In this document: one piece after another, positions 47,334 through 56,113 of the stretch
Layout: every line of letters begins with the position of its first letter
How positions within the stretch are numbered: the stretch's first letter is position 1
Source: Syntrophomonadaceae bacterium
GTDB lineage: Bacteria; Bacillota; PH28-bin88
Assembly: GCA_018333865.1 (NCBI GenBank)
Contig: JAGXSE010000018.1
Coordinates: 1-56,113 of the forward strand
Direction: 5' to 3'
Length of the DNA: 56,113 bases
Notes under the pieces: generated by a model
Databases searched by the model: none
Seen by the model: only the letters and a program-made list of their open reading frames with translations
Told to the model about the DNA's origin: nothing
Translations under genes and position numbers: made by a program

Positions 47334-48746
47334 TTGAAGCAGAGATATGACGTGGTCATCATTGGGGCCGGTCCGGCTGGTATATTTACCGCGCTGGAAC
47401 TTTTCCGGAAGAATTCGCACCTCGATATTTTGATGGTGGATTTGGGCCGGGACATCAGGCAAAGATTTTGTCCCGCCAGGGATAAAGGCAGGTGCAGCAA
47501 GTGCGAACCCTGCAATATCACCAGCGGCTGGTCTGGCGCCGGGGCCTTCAGTGACGGAAAGCTGTCCCTATCCCCTGCTGTCGGCGGCAGGTTAGGCGAA
47601 TATATGGAAGAAGACCTGGTAAAAGACCTGATTGCCTACGCGGATCAGATTTACCTGGAATTTGGCGCCCGGCCGGAAGTATATGGCTTGAACAACAAGC
47701 GCGTCGACGACCTGGTTTATGAATCGTCCAAATTCAATATCCAGCTGGTGCCCTGCCCTGTTCGCCATTTAGGGACAGAAATGGCCTTTGAAGTTCTCCA
47801 TCGGATGTATGATTACCTGGAGCGGCAGCCTGGTTTTAAATTTGCTTCAATGGTTAAGGCCGAGGAAATCCTGACTGATAACGGCAGAGTTACGGGAGTA
47901 ATCGTGCGGGATAAAAGCAGGGAAACCAAAGAGATCTTTGCTGATTGGGTTGTGGTAGCGCCTGGCAGGGGCGGAGCCCACTGGCTGGCGGAGCAGACCG
48001 GCAAACTGGGCATCGAGACTGAGAGCAACGAGGTAGACATCGGAGTGCGGGTTGAGGTCCCAAATTCGATCATGGACCACCTGACCGAGGACCTTTACGA
48101 GGCCAAGCTGATCTATTATTCCGATACCTTTGACAATAAAGTCAGGTCCTTTTGCATGAATCCCGGCGGGATTGTGTCGGAAGAACACTATGACGGGCAA
48201 ATCGCGGTGGTAAACGGGCATAGCTATGGCAGCCGGGAACTAAAAACCTCCAACACCAACTTTGCTTTGCTGGTATCCACCCGCTTTACCCATCCGTTTA
48301 ATGAGCCAATCCTGTACGGCAAATATATCGCCCAACTGGCGAACATGCTGACCGGCGGCCCGGTGATGGTGCAGCGGCTGGGTGATCTACTGCGGGGCCG
48401 GCGAACCGACTATGACCGGCTAAAAAAGTCCACCACCATTCCAACCTTGAAAAGCGCGGTGCCTGGGGACTTAAGCTATGTCCTGCCCCAGCGCTACCTG
48501 ACCTCGATTGTGGAGACTTTAGAAGCCTTTGACCGGATCGCCCCGGGCCTGTACGCCAAAAACACGCTGCTTTACGGGGTAGAGGTAAAGTTTTACTCCT
48601 CTAAAGTGGCTGTGCAGGACAATTTTATGACTTCAATAGATAATTTATACGCGATTGGCGACGGAGCAGGAATTACCCGCGGGCTGATGCAGGCCTCTGT
48701 CACAGGGGTTGTGGTTGCCCGGGATATTTGCTCCCAAAAAAGCTAG
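47334..48746 (+). CDS. COG2509-type FAD-dependent protein
   Basis: A 470-residue flavoprotein. The FAD site is YDVVIIGAGPAGIFTALELF, and the C-terminal return motif reads LYAIGDGAGITRGLMQASVT. Two close cysteine pairs (CPARDKGRCSKCEPCNI) lie at about residues 40-58. COG2509 proteins are uncharacterised dehydrogenase-like proteins and often precede purA in Clostridia, as here. The TTG start after GGGAGG is preferred. Confidence 0.82.
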   Translation: MKQRYDVVIIGAGPAGIFTALELFRKNSHLDILMVDLGRDIRQRFCPARDKGRCSKCEPCNITSGWSGAGAFSDGKLSLSPAVGGRLGEYMEEDLVKDLIAYADQIYLEFGARPEVYGLNNKRVDDLVYESSKFNIQLVPCPVRHLGTEMAFEVLHRMYDYLERQPGFKFASMVKAEEILTDNGRVTGVIVRDKSRETKEIFADWVVVAPGRGGAHWLAEQTGKLGIETESNEVDIGVRVEVPNSIMDHLTEDLYEAKLIYYSDTFDNKVRSFCMNPGGIVSEEHYDGQIAVVNGHSYGSRELKTSNTNFALLVSTRFTHPFNEPILYGKYIAQLANMLTGGPVMVQRLGDLLRGRRTDYDRLKKSTTIPTLKSAVPGDLSYVLPQRYLTSIVETLEAFDRIAPGLYAKNTLLYGVEVKFYSSKVAVQDNFMTSIDNLYAIGDGAGITRGLMQASVTGVVVARDICSQKS

Positions 48747-48795
48747 CCCTAATAAATAAGAGCCCCCTATTGGGGGTGTGCCGGAGGTGTGGTAG

Positions 48796-50079
<1,284 letters not shown>

Positions 50080-50107
50080 TGTGTCAACAATTTCCGCTGC
50101 AAACAGA

Positions 50108-50136
50108 TTGACATGAGGATGGGTTTAGTGTAATAT
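50108..50136 (+). promoter_or_regulatory. Promoter of the tRNA pair
   Basis: TTGACA and TAATAT separated by 17 bases, just upstream of tRNA-Lys. The -35 is perfect. Confidence 0.75.
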
Positions 50137-50156
50137 ATATTCTTGTGAAGAAGAGT

Positions 50157-50232
50157 GAGCCATTAGCTCAGTCGGTAGAGCACCTGACTTTTAATCAGGG
50201 TGTCCCGCGTTCGAGTCGCGGATGGCTCACCA
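50157..50232 (+). tRNA. tRNA-Lys (UUU)
   Basis: GAGCCAT and ATGGCTC make the acceptor stem, the D arm reads TAGCTCAGTCGGTAGAGCA, the anticodon loop CTTTTAA carries UUU, and the T loop is TTCGAGT. The encoded CCA end is present. All arms fold. Confidence 0.97.
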
Positions 50233-50259
50233 ATTATGTTGTGTTAAGCTAAAAAAGTT

Positions 50260-50334
50260 GCGGAAGTAGCTCAGCGGTAGAGCATCGGCTTCCCAAGCCG
50301 AGGGTCGCGGGTTCAAATCCCGTTTTCCGCTCCA
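50260..50334 (+). tRNA. tRNA-Gly (CCC)
   Basis: GCGGAAG and TTTCCGC form the acceptor, TAGCTCAGCGGTAGAGCA the D arm, the loop TTCCCAA holds the anticodon CCC, and the T loop is TTCAAAT. CCA is encoded. It shares the transcript with tRNA-Lys. Confidence 0.95.
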
Positions 50335-50346
50335 ACTGAGTTTAAC

Positions 50347-50366
50347 GCGCCTATCAGGCGCTTTTT
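50347..50366 (+). terminator. Terminator after the tRNA pair
   Basis: GCGCCT and AGGCGC pair around ATC and are followed by TTTTTGTGTTTT. Confidence 0.85.
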
Positions 50367-50523
50367 GTGTTTTGTTACATAACCATCGGCTAATTTGGTC
50401 GAGGCGGCTTGTCCCCTTGTGCCAGCCTACGAGCAAGAGACAAATGTTATATAATGTAAATAATAGAGGATAAATGTCCCATCATGTAGAATTTCAGGCG
50501 AAAAGTGTCTGGGAGGGGTTTGT

Positions 50524-52239
50524 CTGTCCTGGCTTTCCCGTTTTAAACTGAAAACAATTCTCTCCCTGCTTTTTTTACTGGTTAGCCTCTTCCTGGTCAG
50601 CGCGGCAATGCTTTGTTATTACTGGTTTGCCAGCAAGGCCCTGTTAGATTCCAGCAAGACCAGCATGCAGAATGTGGTCTTGAAACAAGCTGAGTTTATT
50701 GAATACTGGATCGAAGAAAGGGAGCGATATATCGCAAACCTGGCCGCCGAGGAGTTCCTGTATACCAAGGACAGGACGGCTGTTCAGGCTTTTTTGGAGC
50801 AAAAGTTTCCCCAGTCCCTTGATTTTTCCGTTTTGAAAATGGCCAATATAGAAGGTATAACAATAGCGGCATCCAGTGGACCGGCAGGTATTTTCGTTGG
50901 TGACCGGGACTATTACCTGGCGGCTGTTTACGGGCGTCCGGGCCATACTTATATATCAGAGGTATTGTTCAGCCGGGCTTCCGGCATTCCTTCGCTTGTG
51001 ATAGCTTCCCCAGTAGCAAGGGGGGATCAGGTAGTCGGGGTTCTAATCGGTGTGGTAGACATGGAGCGGATCAGCAGACTGTTGTGCGTCCTGGATCTGG
51101 GCCAAACCGGCGAATCTTTTTTAATCAATAAACAGGGGTATTTACTTACAGAAGCGAAATATGCTCAGGAATTAATACAAAAAGGTGTAATCCAGGGGTC
51201 CGTGGTGCTCAATCTTAAATCGGGGTTGGACACTGAGCGGATCTGGTATTCGCAAAGCGGGACGGTCCGGTATCAAGACTACCGTGGCCGGCCGGTTTTG
51301 GCGGCTTATTATGTAATGCCGGAAATGAAATGGGCGCTGGTAATAAAAAAGGATATTGAGGAGATTTTGGCCAGGACAGGTGAGCATGCTCTGGGGATTG
51401 GCCTTCTAATCGGCTTGGCGGCTTCCTTATTATTTCTGCCTGTTTTTATGGTCATTGTTAAACGCCTGATCGAAGAGCCGCTTTGTTCATTAGCCGGTGC
51501 TGCTCAAAGAATCGCCGCAGGTGAATTAGGCTGCACTGTTGATAATTTGGCCTCCCCATGGGAAATCAATACACTCACGCAATCTTTTAACACCATGTCC
51601 ACCCGCCTGAAAGAATATCATTTCCGGCTGCTGGCACAGGTAGACCTGATTGAAACCCAAAAAGCGGAACTCGGTTATCAAAACGAAGAACTCCTGCGGG
51701 CTCAGACCGGCTTGCTGGAAATAAACCGGTAGCTGGAGGAACTGGCGACCACCGATCCCCTCACCGGGCTGTATAACCGGAGGTATGCCATGGCCAGGCT
51801 CCATTCAGAAGCAGCCAGGGCTTTGCGCTATGGTTATCCCATGGCTGTGATTATGGTGGATGTTGATTCTTTTAAGCAAGTCAATGACCGGATGGGTCAC
51901 CAGAGCGGGGACCGGGTGTTGGCAGAGATCGCGGCCCTATTGGCCAATGGAGTGCGCCATACCGATGTGGTCTGCCGGTTAGGCGGTGAGAATTTTCTCG
52001 TTATTTTGTCCATGTCCGGAGTGCGGGAGGCGGCTCAATTGGCAGAGCAGCTGCGGGATAAAATACAAAACCATTCGTTTTTTGGGAGTAACCTTCAGGT
52101 GACGATCAGCCAGGGAATTGCCAGCCTGGAAACAGGATCTCAGGGCGTGTCACTTAACCTGTTAATCGAGGACCTCCTGAACAGGGCAGATCATAACCTG
52201 CATCAGTCCAAAGAAACGAGAAATCATATTGCCTGGTAG
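50524..52239 (+). pseudogene. Cache-HAMP-GGDEF protein with in-frame TAG
   Basis: Read through the TAG this would be a 571-codon sensor: membrane helix at residues 8-32, a Cache sensor domain (about 35-270), a second helix (about 285-310), HAMP, a coiled coil and a GGDEF domain. The TAG is codon 403, in the linker right before LEELATTDPLTGLYNRRYAM, and the frame stays open on both sides. The active-site motif is RLGGENF in place of GGDEF/GGEEF, so the second metal-binding acid is lost. The start appears to be CTG five bases after GGGAGGGG, or an ATG 28 codons later inside the membrane helix. Together these suggest decay; a Cache-HAMP receptor without cyclase might still be made. Confidence 0.7.
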
Positions 52240-52349
52240 ATTGCCTTTAATGACCTCATGCCCCCAGGGAAAGGCGTGCCATCACAACTCATCCGGTGAG
52301 AATAACAATGCAGTTGCAACGCCTGTTTAAGGATCGGAGATAGATAAGC

Positions 52350-54398
52350 ATGGAAGTAAGAACTAGTCATAATCTGTTCATATTCTCATGTTTGGCTTCG
52401 TTCTTGTACTTTAGTGTTCAATTATCTGCCAGTAAGGTGATCACACCTGCTTTTGGCGGTACATCCTGGGTCTGGATACTCACATTATTATTTTTTCAAA
52501 GTACCCTTTTAATTGGATATTTTATTGCCGGATATGTGATTAGGAACAATACAACCAAGTCATTGCTGAGGTTTTTGGGGATTTTCCTTTTGGTTTCCAG
52601 TTTGCTGATGGGTGGTTCAGCGCTGGAATTAAATCATAAAATCACCGGCTATGGATACACGGGAGTGCTTTTAGCCCTATCTTTTCTGGTGGGCATGCCG
52701 GCAATCGCGATCAGTTCCTGCACTATTATTCTGCAAAGGTCAGCCTATAACGAAAAAATCAGTCCCTGGCAATTGTATTTCTATTCAAACGCAGGTTCTA
52801 TTTTTGCCCTTTTAATATACCCTACTGTGATAGAAAATTTCATCAGCACAACTCAATTTCTTACTATGTGGAGGTTTGCTTTAATACTTTTAAGTTTGGG
52901 AATATTGAAGGCGTCCTTTAGCTTTAAAAATCAAAATGAAAATAAAGAAATTGAGGAAGAGTCTCCGGAAAACCTGCCCTCTAAGGCAATACTTAAATGG
53001 CTTGTCTTAAGTGCAGTAGCCTCCATGTGCTTAAGTATAACCTCAAGCATAATAACACAGGATGTAGCGTCAATTCCGCTTTTGTGGGCACTGCCGCTGG
53101 CAACATTTTTGCTGGCTTTTTCACTGCCCTTTGCCCCCAAACCAGTATTGGCGAATATAGTTGGCTATGCAATAAACTCGGGCCTGGTAGTGGTATTTTT
53201 TCTTTTGCTGACAAGAAAATATGTGCCAGGCATTCAAATAAGCACCGCCTTATATAACCTGGTGCTGTTCTTTAATGTATGGGTATGTGTTACAGGACTT
53301 GTTAAATCAAGGCCCGATCCAAATAAATTGCAGTATTTTTATACCATGATCGCCCTGGGAGGACTTATCGGCACAGCACTTATTAGCATAGTCTGTCCTC
53401 TGGTATTCGACAGCTATCTTGAGCGATATTTAATAATCCCATTGGTGTTTTTGCTGCCAGTATTAATAGAGGACAGGATTAAATTTATTAAGGATGAGTA
53501 CTGGCACAAGGTTAGAAAAGGAATTATTATTGTTGCAATGCTCGGCGTATCAATTGCCTATGTCCAGATAAATGAAATTGATCACAGCCAGGGAGAGAAA
53601 GTATATTACCCTATTCACAGGAGCAGGTCTATGTACGGGGTTATAACAGTAAAAGAGGCCAGACAGAATGATGCTATTTTGCACAGGACCCTGATCCATG
53701 GAAACACATTGCACGGCAAGCAGGATATGACCAATAATACATTGGACAATACCAGGCCCACTACTTATTATAGTTTAAAATCGCCCCTTGGGCTGATTTA
53801 TGATTTGATGCTCCAAAGAGAAAAAGAAATGGAAGTATTAATAATTGGCCTGGGGGCAGGAACAATCAATTATTACAGCAAACCCAACATAAACACAACA
53901 TTTTTTGAAATAGATGAAGAAATGGTGAAAATAGCAAAAGAATACTTCTCCTTTCTTGAATTAAATGCAGATAAGATTAATATCGAAGTAGGCGATGGAA
54001 GAAAACTCCTGGAAGGAAAGCAGGATGGCAGTTATTCTATTATAATTGTGGATGCTTTTTCAAGTGATTCTATTCCGCAGCACCTGATTACAGCTGAAGC
54101 AGTTCTGCTTTATTTGCAAAAACTCAAAAAAGACGGGATTTTATTAATACATACTTCAAACAGGTATGTCAGGATTGAAAAAATAGTTAAGGTTATTCTG
54201 GATAGCTTAGGGTATCATTCTTACATCTTTAATTCCCCCGCCGATGCAGACGGCTACACCAGCAAATGGGTGATTGGAAGCAAAGAGCCGGTTCACAGCC
54301 TGGAAAAAAGAGAGGAATTGCTAATTATTGATACCGATGGTTTAAGGAATAAAATGTGGACCGATGCCTATTCGCCAATTTTACCCTATCTGCGGTAA
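52350..54398 (+). CDS. Membrane-fused spermidine synthase-like protein
   Basis: A 682-residue protein of the MFS/spermidine synthase fusion type. The first 420 residues hold about ten to twelve membrane helices (SASKVITPAFGGTSWVWILT is the family opening), and the C-terminal 230 residues are a Rossmann spermidine synthase/methyltransferase-like domain: EVLIIGLGAGTINYYSKPNI, FFEIDEEMVKIAKEYF and the catalytic-region IIIVDAFSSDSIPQHL. Whether it transfers aminopropyl groups is unknown. Base composition is clearly richer in A and T than its neighbours, which suggests transfer. The ATG follows GGATCGGAGA. Confidence 0.8.
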   Translation: MEVRTSHNLFIFSCLASFLYFSVQLSASKVITPAFGGTSWVWILTLLFFQSTLLIGYFIAGYVIRNNTTKSLLRFLGIFLLVSSLLMGGSALELNHKITGYGYTGVLLALSFLVGMPAIAISSCTIILQRSAYNEKISPWQLYFYSNAGSIFALLIYPTVIENFISTTQFLTMWRFALILLSLGILKASFSFKNQNENKEIEEESPENLPSKAILKWLVLSAVASMCLSITSSIITQDVASIPLLWALPLATFLLAFSLPFAPKPVLANIVGYAINSGLVVVFFLLLTRKYVPGIQISTALYNLVLFFNVWVCVTGLVKSRPDPNKLQYFYTMIALGGLIGTALISIVCPLVFDSYLERYLIIPLVFLLPVLIEDRIKFIKDEYWHKVRKGIIIVAMLGVSIAYVQINEIDHSQGEKVYYPIHRSRSMYGVITVKEARQNDAILHRTLIHGNTLHGKQDMTNNTLDNTRPTTYYSLKSPLGLIYDLMLQREKEMEVLIIGLGAGTINYYSKPNINTTFFEIDEEMVKIAKEYFSFLELNADKINIEVGDGRKLLEGKQDGSYSIIIVDAFSSDSIPQHLITAEAVLLYLQKLKKDGILLIHTSNRYVRIEKIVKVILDSLGYHSYIFNSPADADGYTSKWVIGSKEPVHSLEKREELLIIDTDGLRNKMWTDAYSPILPYLR

Positions 54399-54507
54399 AA
54401 ATTTGTGTAAACGGAAAGAAAAACTCATCCGTGCCGCTTGAAACGCAATTAGATAATGATTTTTACGCATGGGTAAACAAAATGAAATCGCCATTGAATG
54501 GTGGTTA

Positions 54508-55644
54508 TCATTTAAGCAGGTTGCGAAGCATCAGGGAGATCGTATCAAAGAATACTCTAAAGAAGTTGCCTTTGGGTACGGCCTCTTGAGCGATTAAGGG
54601 AAAGGTCCTGGTTTGCCCCCCTGCTTCCACCACTATCTTGCCGGCTTCAGCTCCTGCGGCAAGGGGAGCCACCAGGTATTCAGGCAACTCGACCTTCACG
54701 TTAACAGAGGCTTCTTTGGGGACAGTAATACTCAGGTTTTCAGGCAAAACGGCGTTGATCCAATTTTGTTTTCCTTTATATACCCTGATCCGGCCGAAAT
54801 CCTTTCCTTTTTCCCCAACGGAGTGAGCCCGGAAATTGTTAAAACCGTAGTTTAACAGAGCCATGGCTTCGCGTTCCCGCTCTTCTTCGTTGGCTGCTCC
54901 CATTATCACCGCAATCAGCCGGTAATCGTCCCTTTTGCCGGTGGCAATCAGGTTCCACGTTTGCAGTACCCTGCCTGTTTTCAGCCCGTCGATCCCGGGA
55001 AAGTCCAGCAGTCCGTTCCGGTTTCTTTGGGGGGCCATGTTTTTATCGAAAGTATAGCTGCGGGTGGAATGGTATTCCAGGGAGTGGGGAAATCTCTTTA
55101 TATATGCTCTGGCCAACCGGGCCATATCCAGTCCGGTAGTATATTGATTTGGATCCGCCAGGCCGTGGGGATTAACAAAATTGGTCCCGGGCAAGTTTAA
55201 TGCGGCGGCTTTATTATTCATCAAGCGGACGAACTCTGGAACAGACCCTCCGATATGTTCAGCTGCCGCTACGCTGGCGTCATTGCCAGAAATAATGGTT
55301 ATTCCCTTGATCAATTCCTCCAGCGGAACGTCCTTGCCCACTTCAATGAACATTCTTGACCCAATGGTACGCCAGGCAGCTTCACTCACCCGCACCTGGT
55401 CTGTCAGGTTCAGCTGTCCGGCTTCCAGGCCTTGAAATACCAGGTACATGGTCATTATTTTGGTCAGGCTGGCAGGGTCCCAGCGCTGGTCCTGGTTTTT
55501 AGCGTAGATTACTTCTCCAGATGCAAAATCCATCAAAACAGCGATATGTGAGTTTACAACTGGCGGAGCAGGCTTTGCGTTAACCGGCACCGACACGGTT
55601 AACAACAGAACTGCTATAATAAAAACTGATCCGATTTTTCTCAC
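54508..55644 (-). CDS. D-alanyl-D-alanine carboxypeptidase, DacF-like
   Basis: A 378-residue penicillin-binding protein 5-type enzyme with a cleavable signal peptide (about residues 1-23). The catalytic triad motifs are all present: SLTK at 59-62, SGN at about 120 and KTG at about 222 (DGLKTGRV). The C-terminal beta domain and a final amphipathic helix (FFRVFFDTISLMLRNLLK) would anchor it to the membrane. It trims the last D-Ala from peptidoglycan. In spore formers DacF or DacB homologues act on the spore cortex; a sigma F/G-like promoter upstream fits this but is weak. It converges with the membrane fusion gene. Confidence 0.9.
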   Translation of the reverse strand: MRKIGSVFIIAVLLLTVSVPVNAKPAPPVVNSHIAVLMDFASGEVIYAKNQDQRWDPASLTKIMTMYLVFQGLEAGQLNLTDQVRVSEAAWRTIGSRMFIEVGKDVPLEELIKGITIISGNDASVAAAEHIGGSVPEFVRLMNNKAAALNLPGTNFVNPHGLADPNQYTTGLDMARLARAYIKRFPHSLEYHSTRSYTFDKNMAPQRNRNGLLDFPGIDGLKTGRVLQTWNLIATGKRDDYRLIAVIMGAANEEEREREAMALLNYGFNNFRAHSVGEKGKDFGRIRVYKGKQNWINAVLPENLSITVPKEASVNVKVELPEYLVAPLAAGAEAGKIVVEAGGQTRTFPLIAQEAVPKGNFFRVFFDTISLMLRNLLK

Positions 55645-55678
55645 CCGGTTTTACTCCTCTCCAAGAAGTGTTTGATGC

Positions 55679-55706
55679 AATATACCCATAAAGTATACCA
55701 TGATAC
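55679..55706 (-). promoter_or_regulatory. Possible sigma-F/G promoter of the carboxypeptidase gene
   Basis: On the minus strand GGGTATATT fits the GGNNANANT -10 rule of SigF/SigG, with GTATC 14 bases upstream. Spacing is one base short, so this is tentative. Confidence 0.3.
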
Positions 55707-56065
55707 CTGGGTCCTGAAAACAAAAGGATTGCTGAAAACAAGCGACTACCTAAATTATAACCGGCAAAGGGATGCCATCATACGCCAGTTGAAGAACGTA
55801 ACTATTCAGGGGTACCAGAATGAAGTAAAGTAAACAAAGAGTATTTAAGGAATCGAATATCGGTTCCTTATTTATTTGCTCGTCCTTATGCTCTACAGCC
55901 CAGCAGCCTGATAATGCACCAAGATCCCGGGGAGTAGCTATATCATAACATTCAAACTCCAAAAAATTTGTCTTTATTCACAAAAAACTTAATCCAGCAG
56001 CAGGACTCTAACCGATCAATGTCGAATAGATTATCAGGTAAAAAATACTGATAAGAGGAAAATGA
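55707..56065. other. Gene-free stretch with a terminator-like hairpin
   Basis: No supported gene. A hairpin at 55847-55869 (AAGGAATCG/CGGTTCCTT, with AT-rich tail) looks like an intrinsic terminator. A short frame before it (CCGGCAAAGGGATGCC and on) faintly recalls the 3' end of an IS3-type transposase but is too short to name. Confidence 0.4.
55847..55869 (+). terminator. Terminator-like hairpin
   Basis: AAGGAA and TTCCTT, extended by a T-G and C-G pairs, form a short stem followed by ATTTATTTG. Probably the remnant end of a lost gene. Confidence 0.5.
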
Positions 56066-56113
56066 ATGGAGATTCGCACAAGGCCGGAAATAACGGAAAA
56101 TATGGTTGAACAA
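56066..56113 (+). CDS. Start of a gene cut by the window edge
   Basis: ATG after GAGGAAAATGA opens MEIRTRPEITENMVEQ and runs off the right edge. The overlapping ATG four bases earlier closes quickly. Too short to name. Confidence 0.45.
   Translation, partial: MEIRTRPEITENMVEQ

Noticed and set aside
55740-55840. IS3 transposase 3' end
   Set aside because: A short stretch recalls the end of an IS3 transposase, but it contains stops in each candidate frame and is too short to support a claim.
55750-55962. Minus-strand frame of 70 codons near the right end
   Set aside because: No ribosome binding site, atypical composition, and it runs across a terminator-like hairpin.

Overview
The window looks like a chromosomal segment of an anaerobic, spore-forming Clostridia-class Firmicute of the Peptococcaceae/Desulfotomaculum/Thermincola type. 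I infer this from the ribosomal/replication gene order (rpsF-ssb-rpsR ... yybS-rplI-lonC-dnaB ... purA), strong AGGAGG-type ribosome binding sites with many TTG and GTG starts, spore-related genes (yqhV, comA, a DacF-like carboxypeptidase), a nickel CO dehydrogenase cluster and a selenoprotein SelD. The species cannot be named from the sequence alone.

Region 1 (1-4700) is a graveyard of mobile DNA. It holds the end of an IS1634-like element that has cut off a STAND-type ATPase gene, a DUF1413 gene, two different IS21-family istB remnants joined head to head inside their Walker A codons, IS21 terminal repeats, a 34-bp perfect palindrome, a broken zinc-finger gene and a field of diverged repeats. 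Region 2 (4850-8600, minus strand) is a complete siaABCD-type module: Cache-HAMP-PP2C phosphatase, kinase, phosphoprotein and diguanylate cyclase. A group II intron domain V remnant, yqhV and comA follow.

Region 3 (10565-15760, minus strand) is a five-gene energy operon, ptb-buk-acd-etfB-etfA. EtfA carries an extra two-cluster ferredoxin domain. The promoter is near consensus and a CRP-like palindrome overlaps its -35 element. Region 4 (16150-29800, plus strand) is mostly housekeeping: DUF441, cvpA, a QueG-like Fe-S protein, selD with an in-frame UGA, mscS, DUF951, rpsF-ssb-rpsR, MazG-like, yybS, rplI, lonC, dnaB, DUF2148 and a D-amino-acid aminotransferase. A CGGC-like gene lies on the other strand. 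PFL/UPF0210 and ACT genes (minus strand), a block of REP-like repeats and an RfbH-like aminotransferase come next.

Region 5 (33530-42260) is the most interesting part. It has a small zinc-ribbon gene behind a strong promoter and a structured leader, a Phd-Uma2 fusion, and then a redox island: DUF1858, PCP_red-CGGC, DUF1858-siroheme reductase fusion, cooS, cooF and an FAD/NAD oxidoreductase. Two TGTGA-N6-TCACA-type palindromes sit at exactly the same distance from -10-like hexamers in front of the first and third of these genes, and a Crp/Fnr regulator is encoded just downstream. I propose that this is one co-regulated CO/redox system. Between the oxidoreductase and the regulator lies an MntA-like antitoxin whose HepT toxin survives only as a 23-codon stump.

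Region 6 (42250-56113) contains a 50-residue basic protein, a DUF3048 lipoprotein, a PAS histidine kinase, DUF1540, cupin, lipid kinase, COG2509 flavoprotein, purA, tRNA-Lys and tRNA-Gly, a decaying Cache-HAMP-GGDEF gene with an in-frame TAG, an AT-rich membrane spermidine-synthase fusion, a DacF-like carboxypeptidase and the first codons of a further gene.
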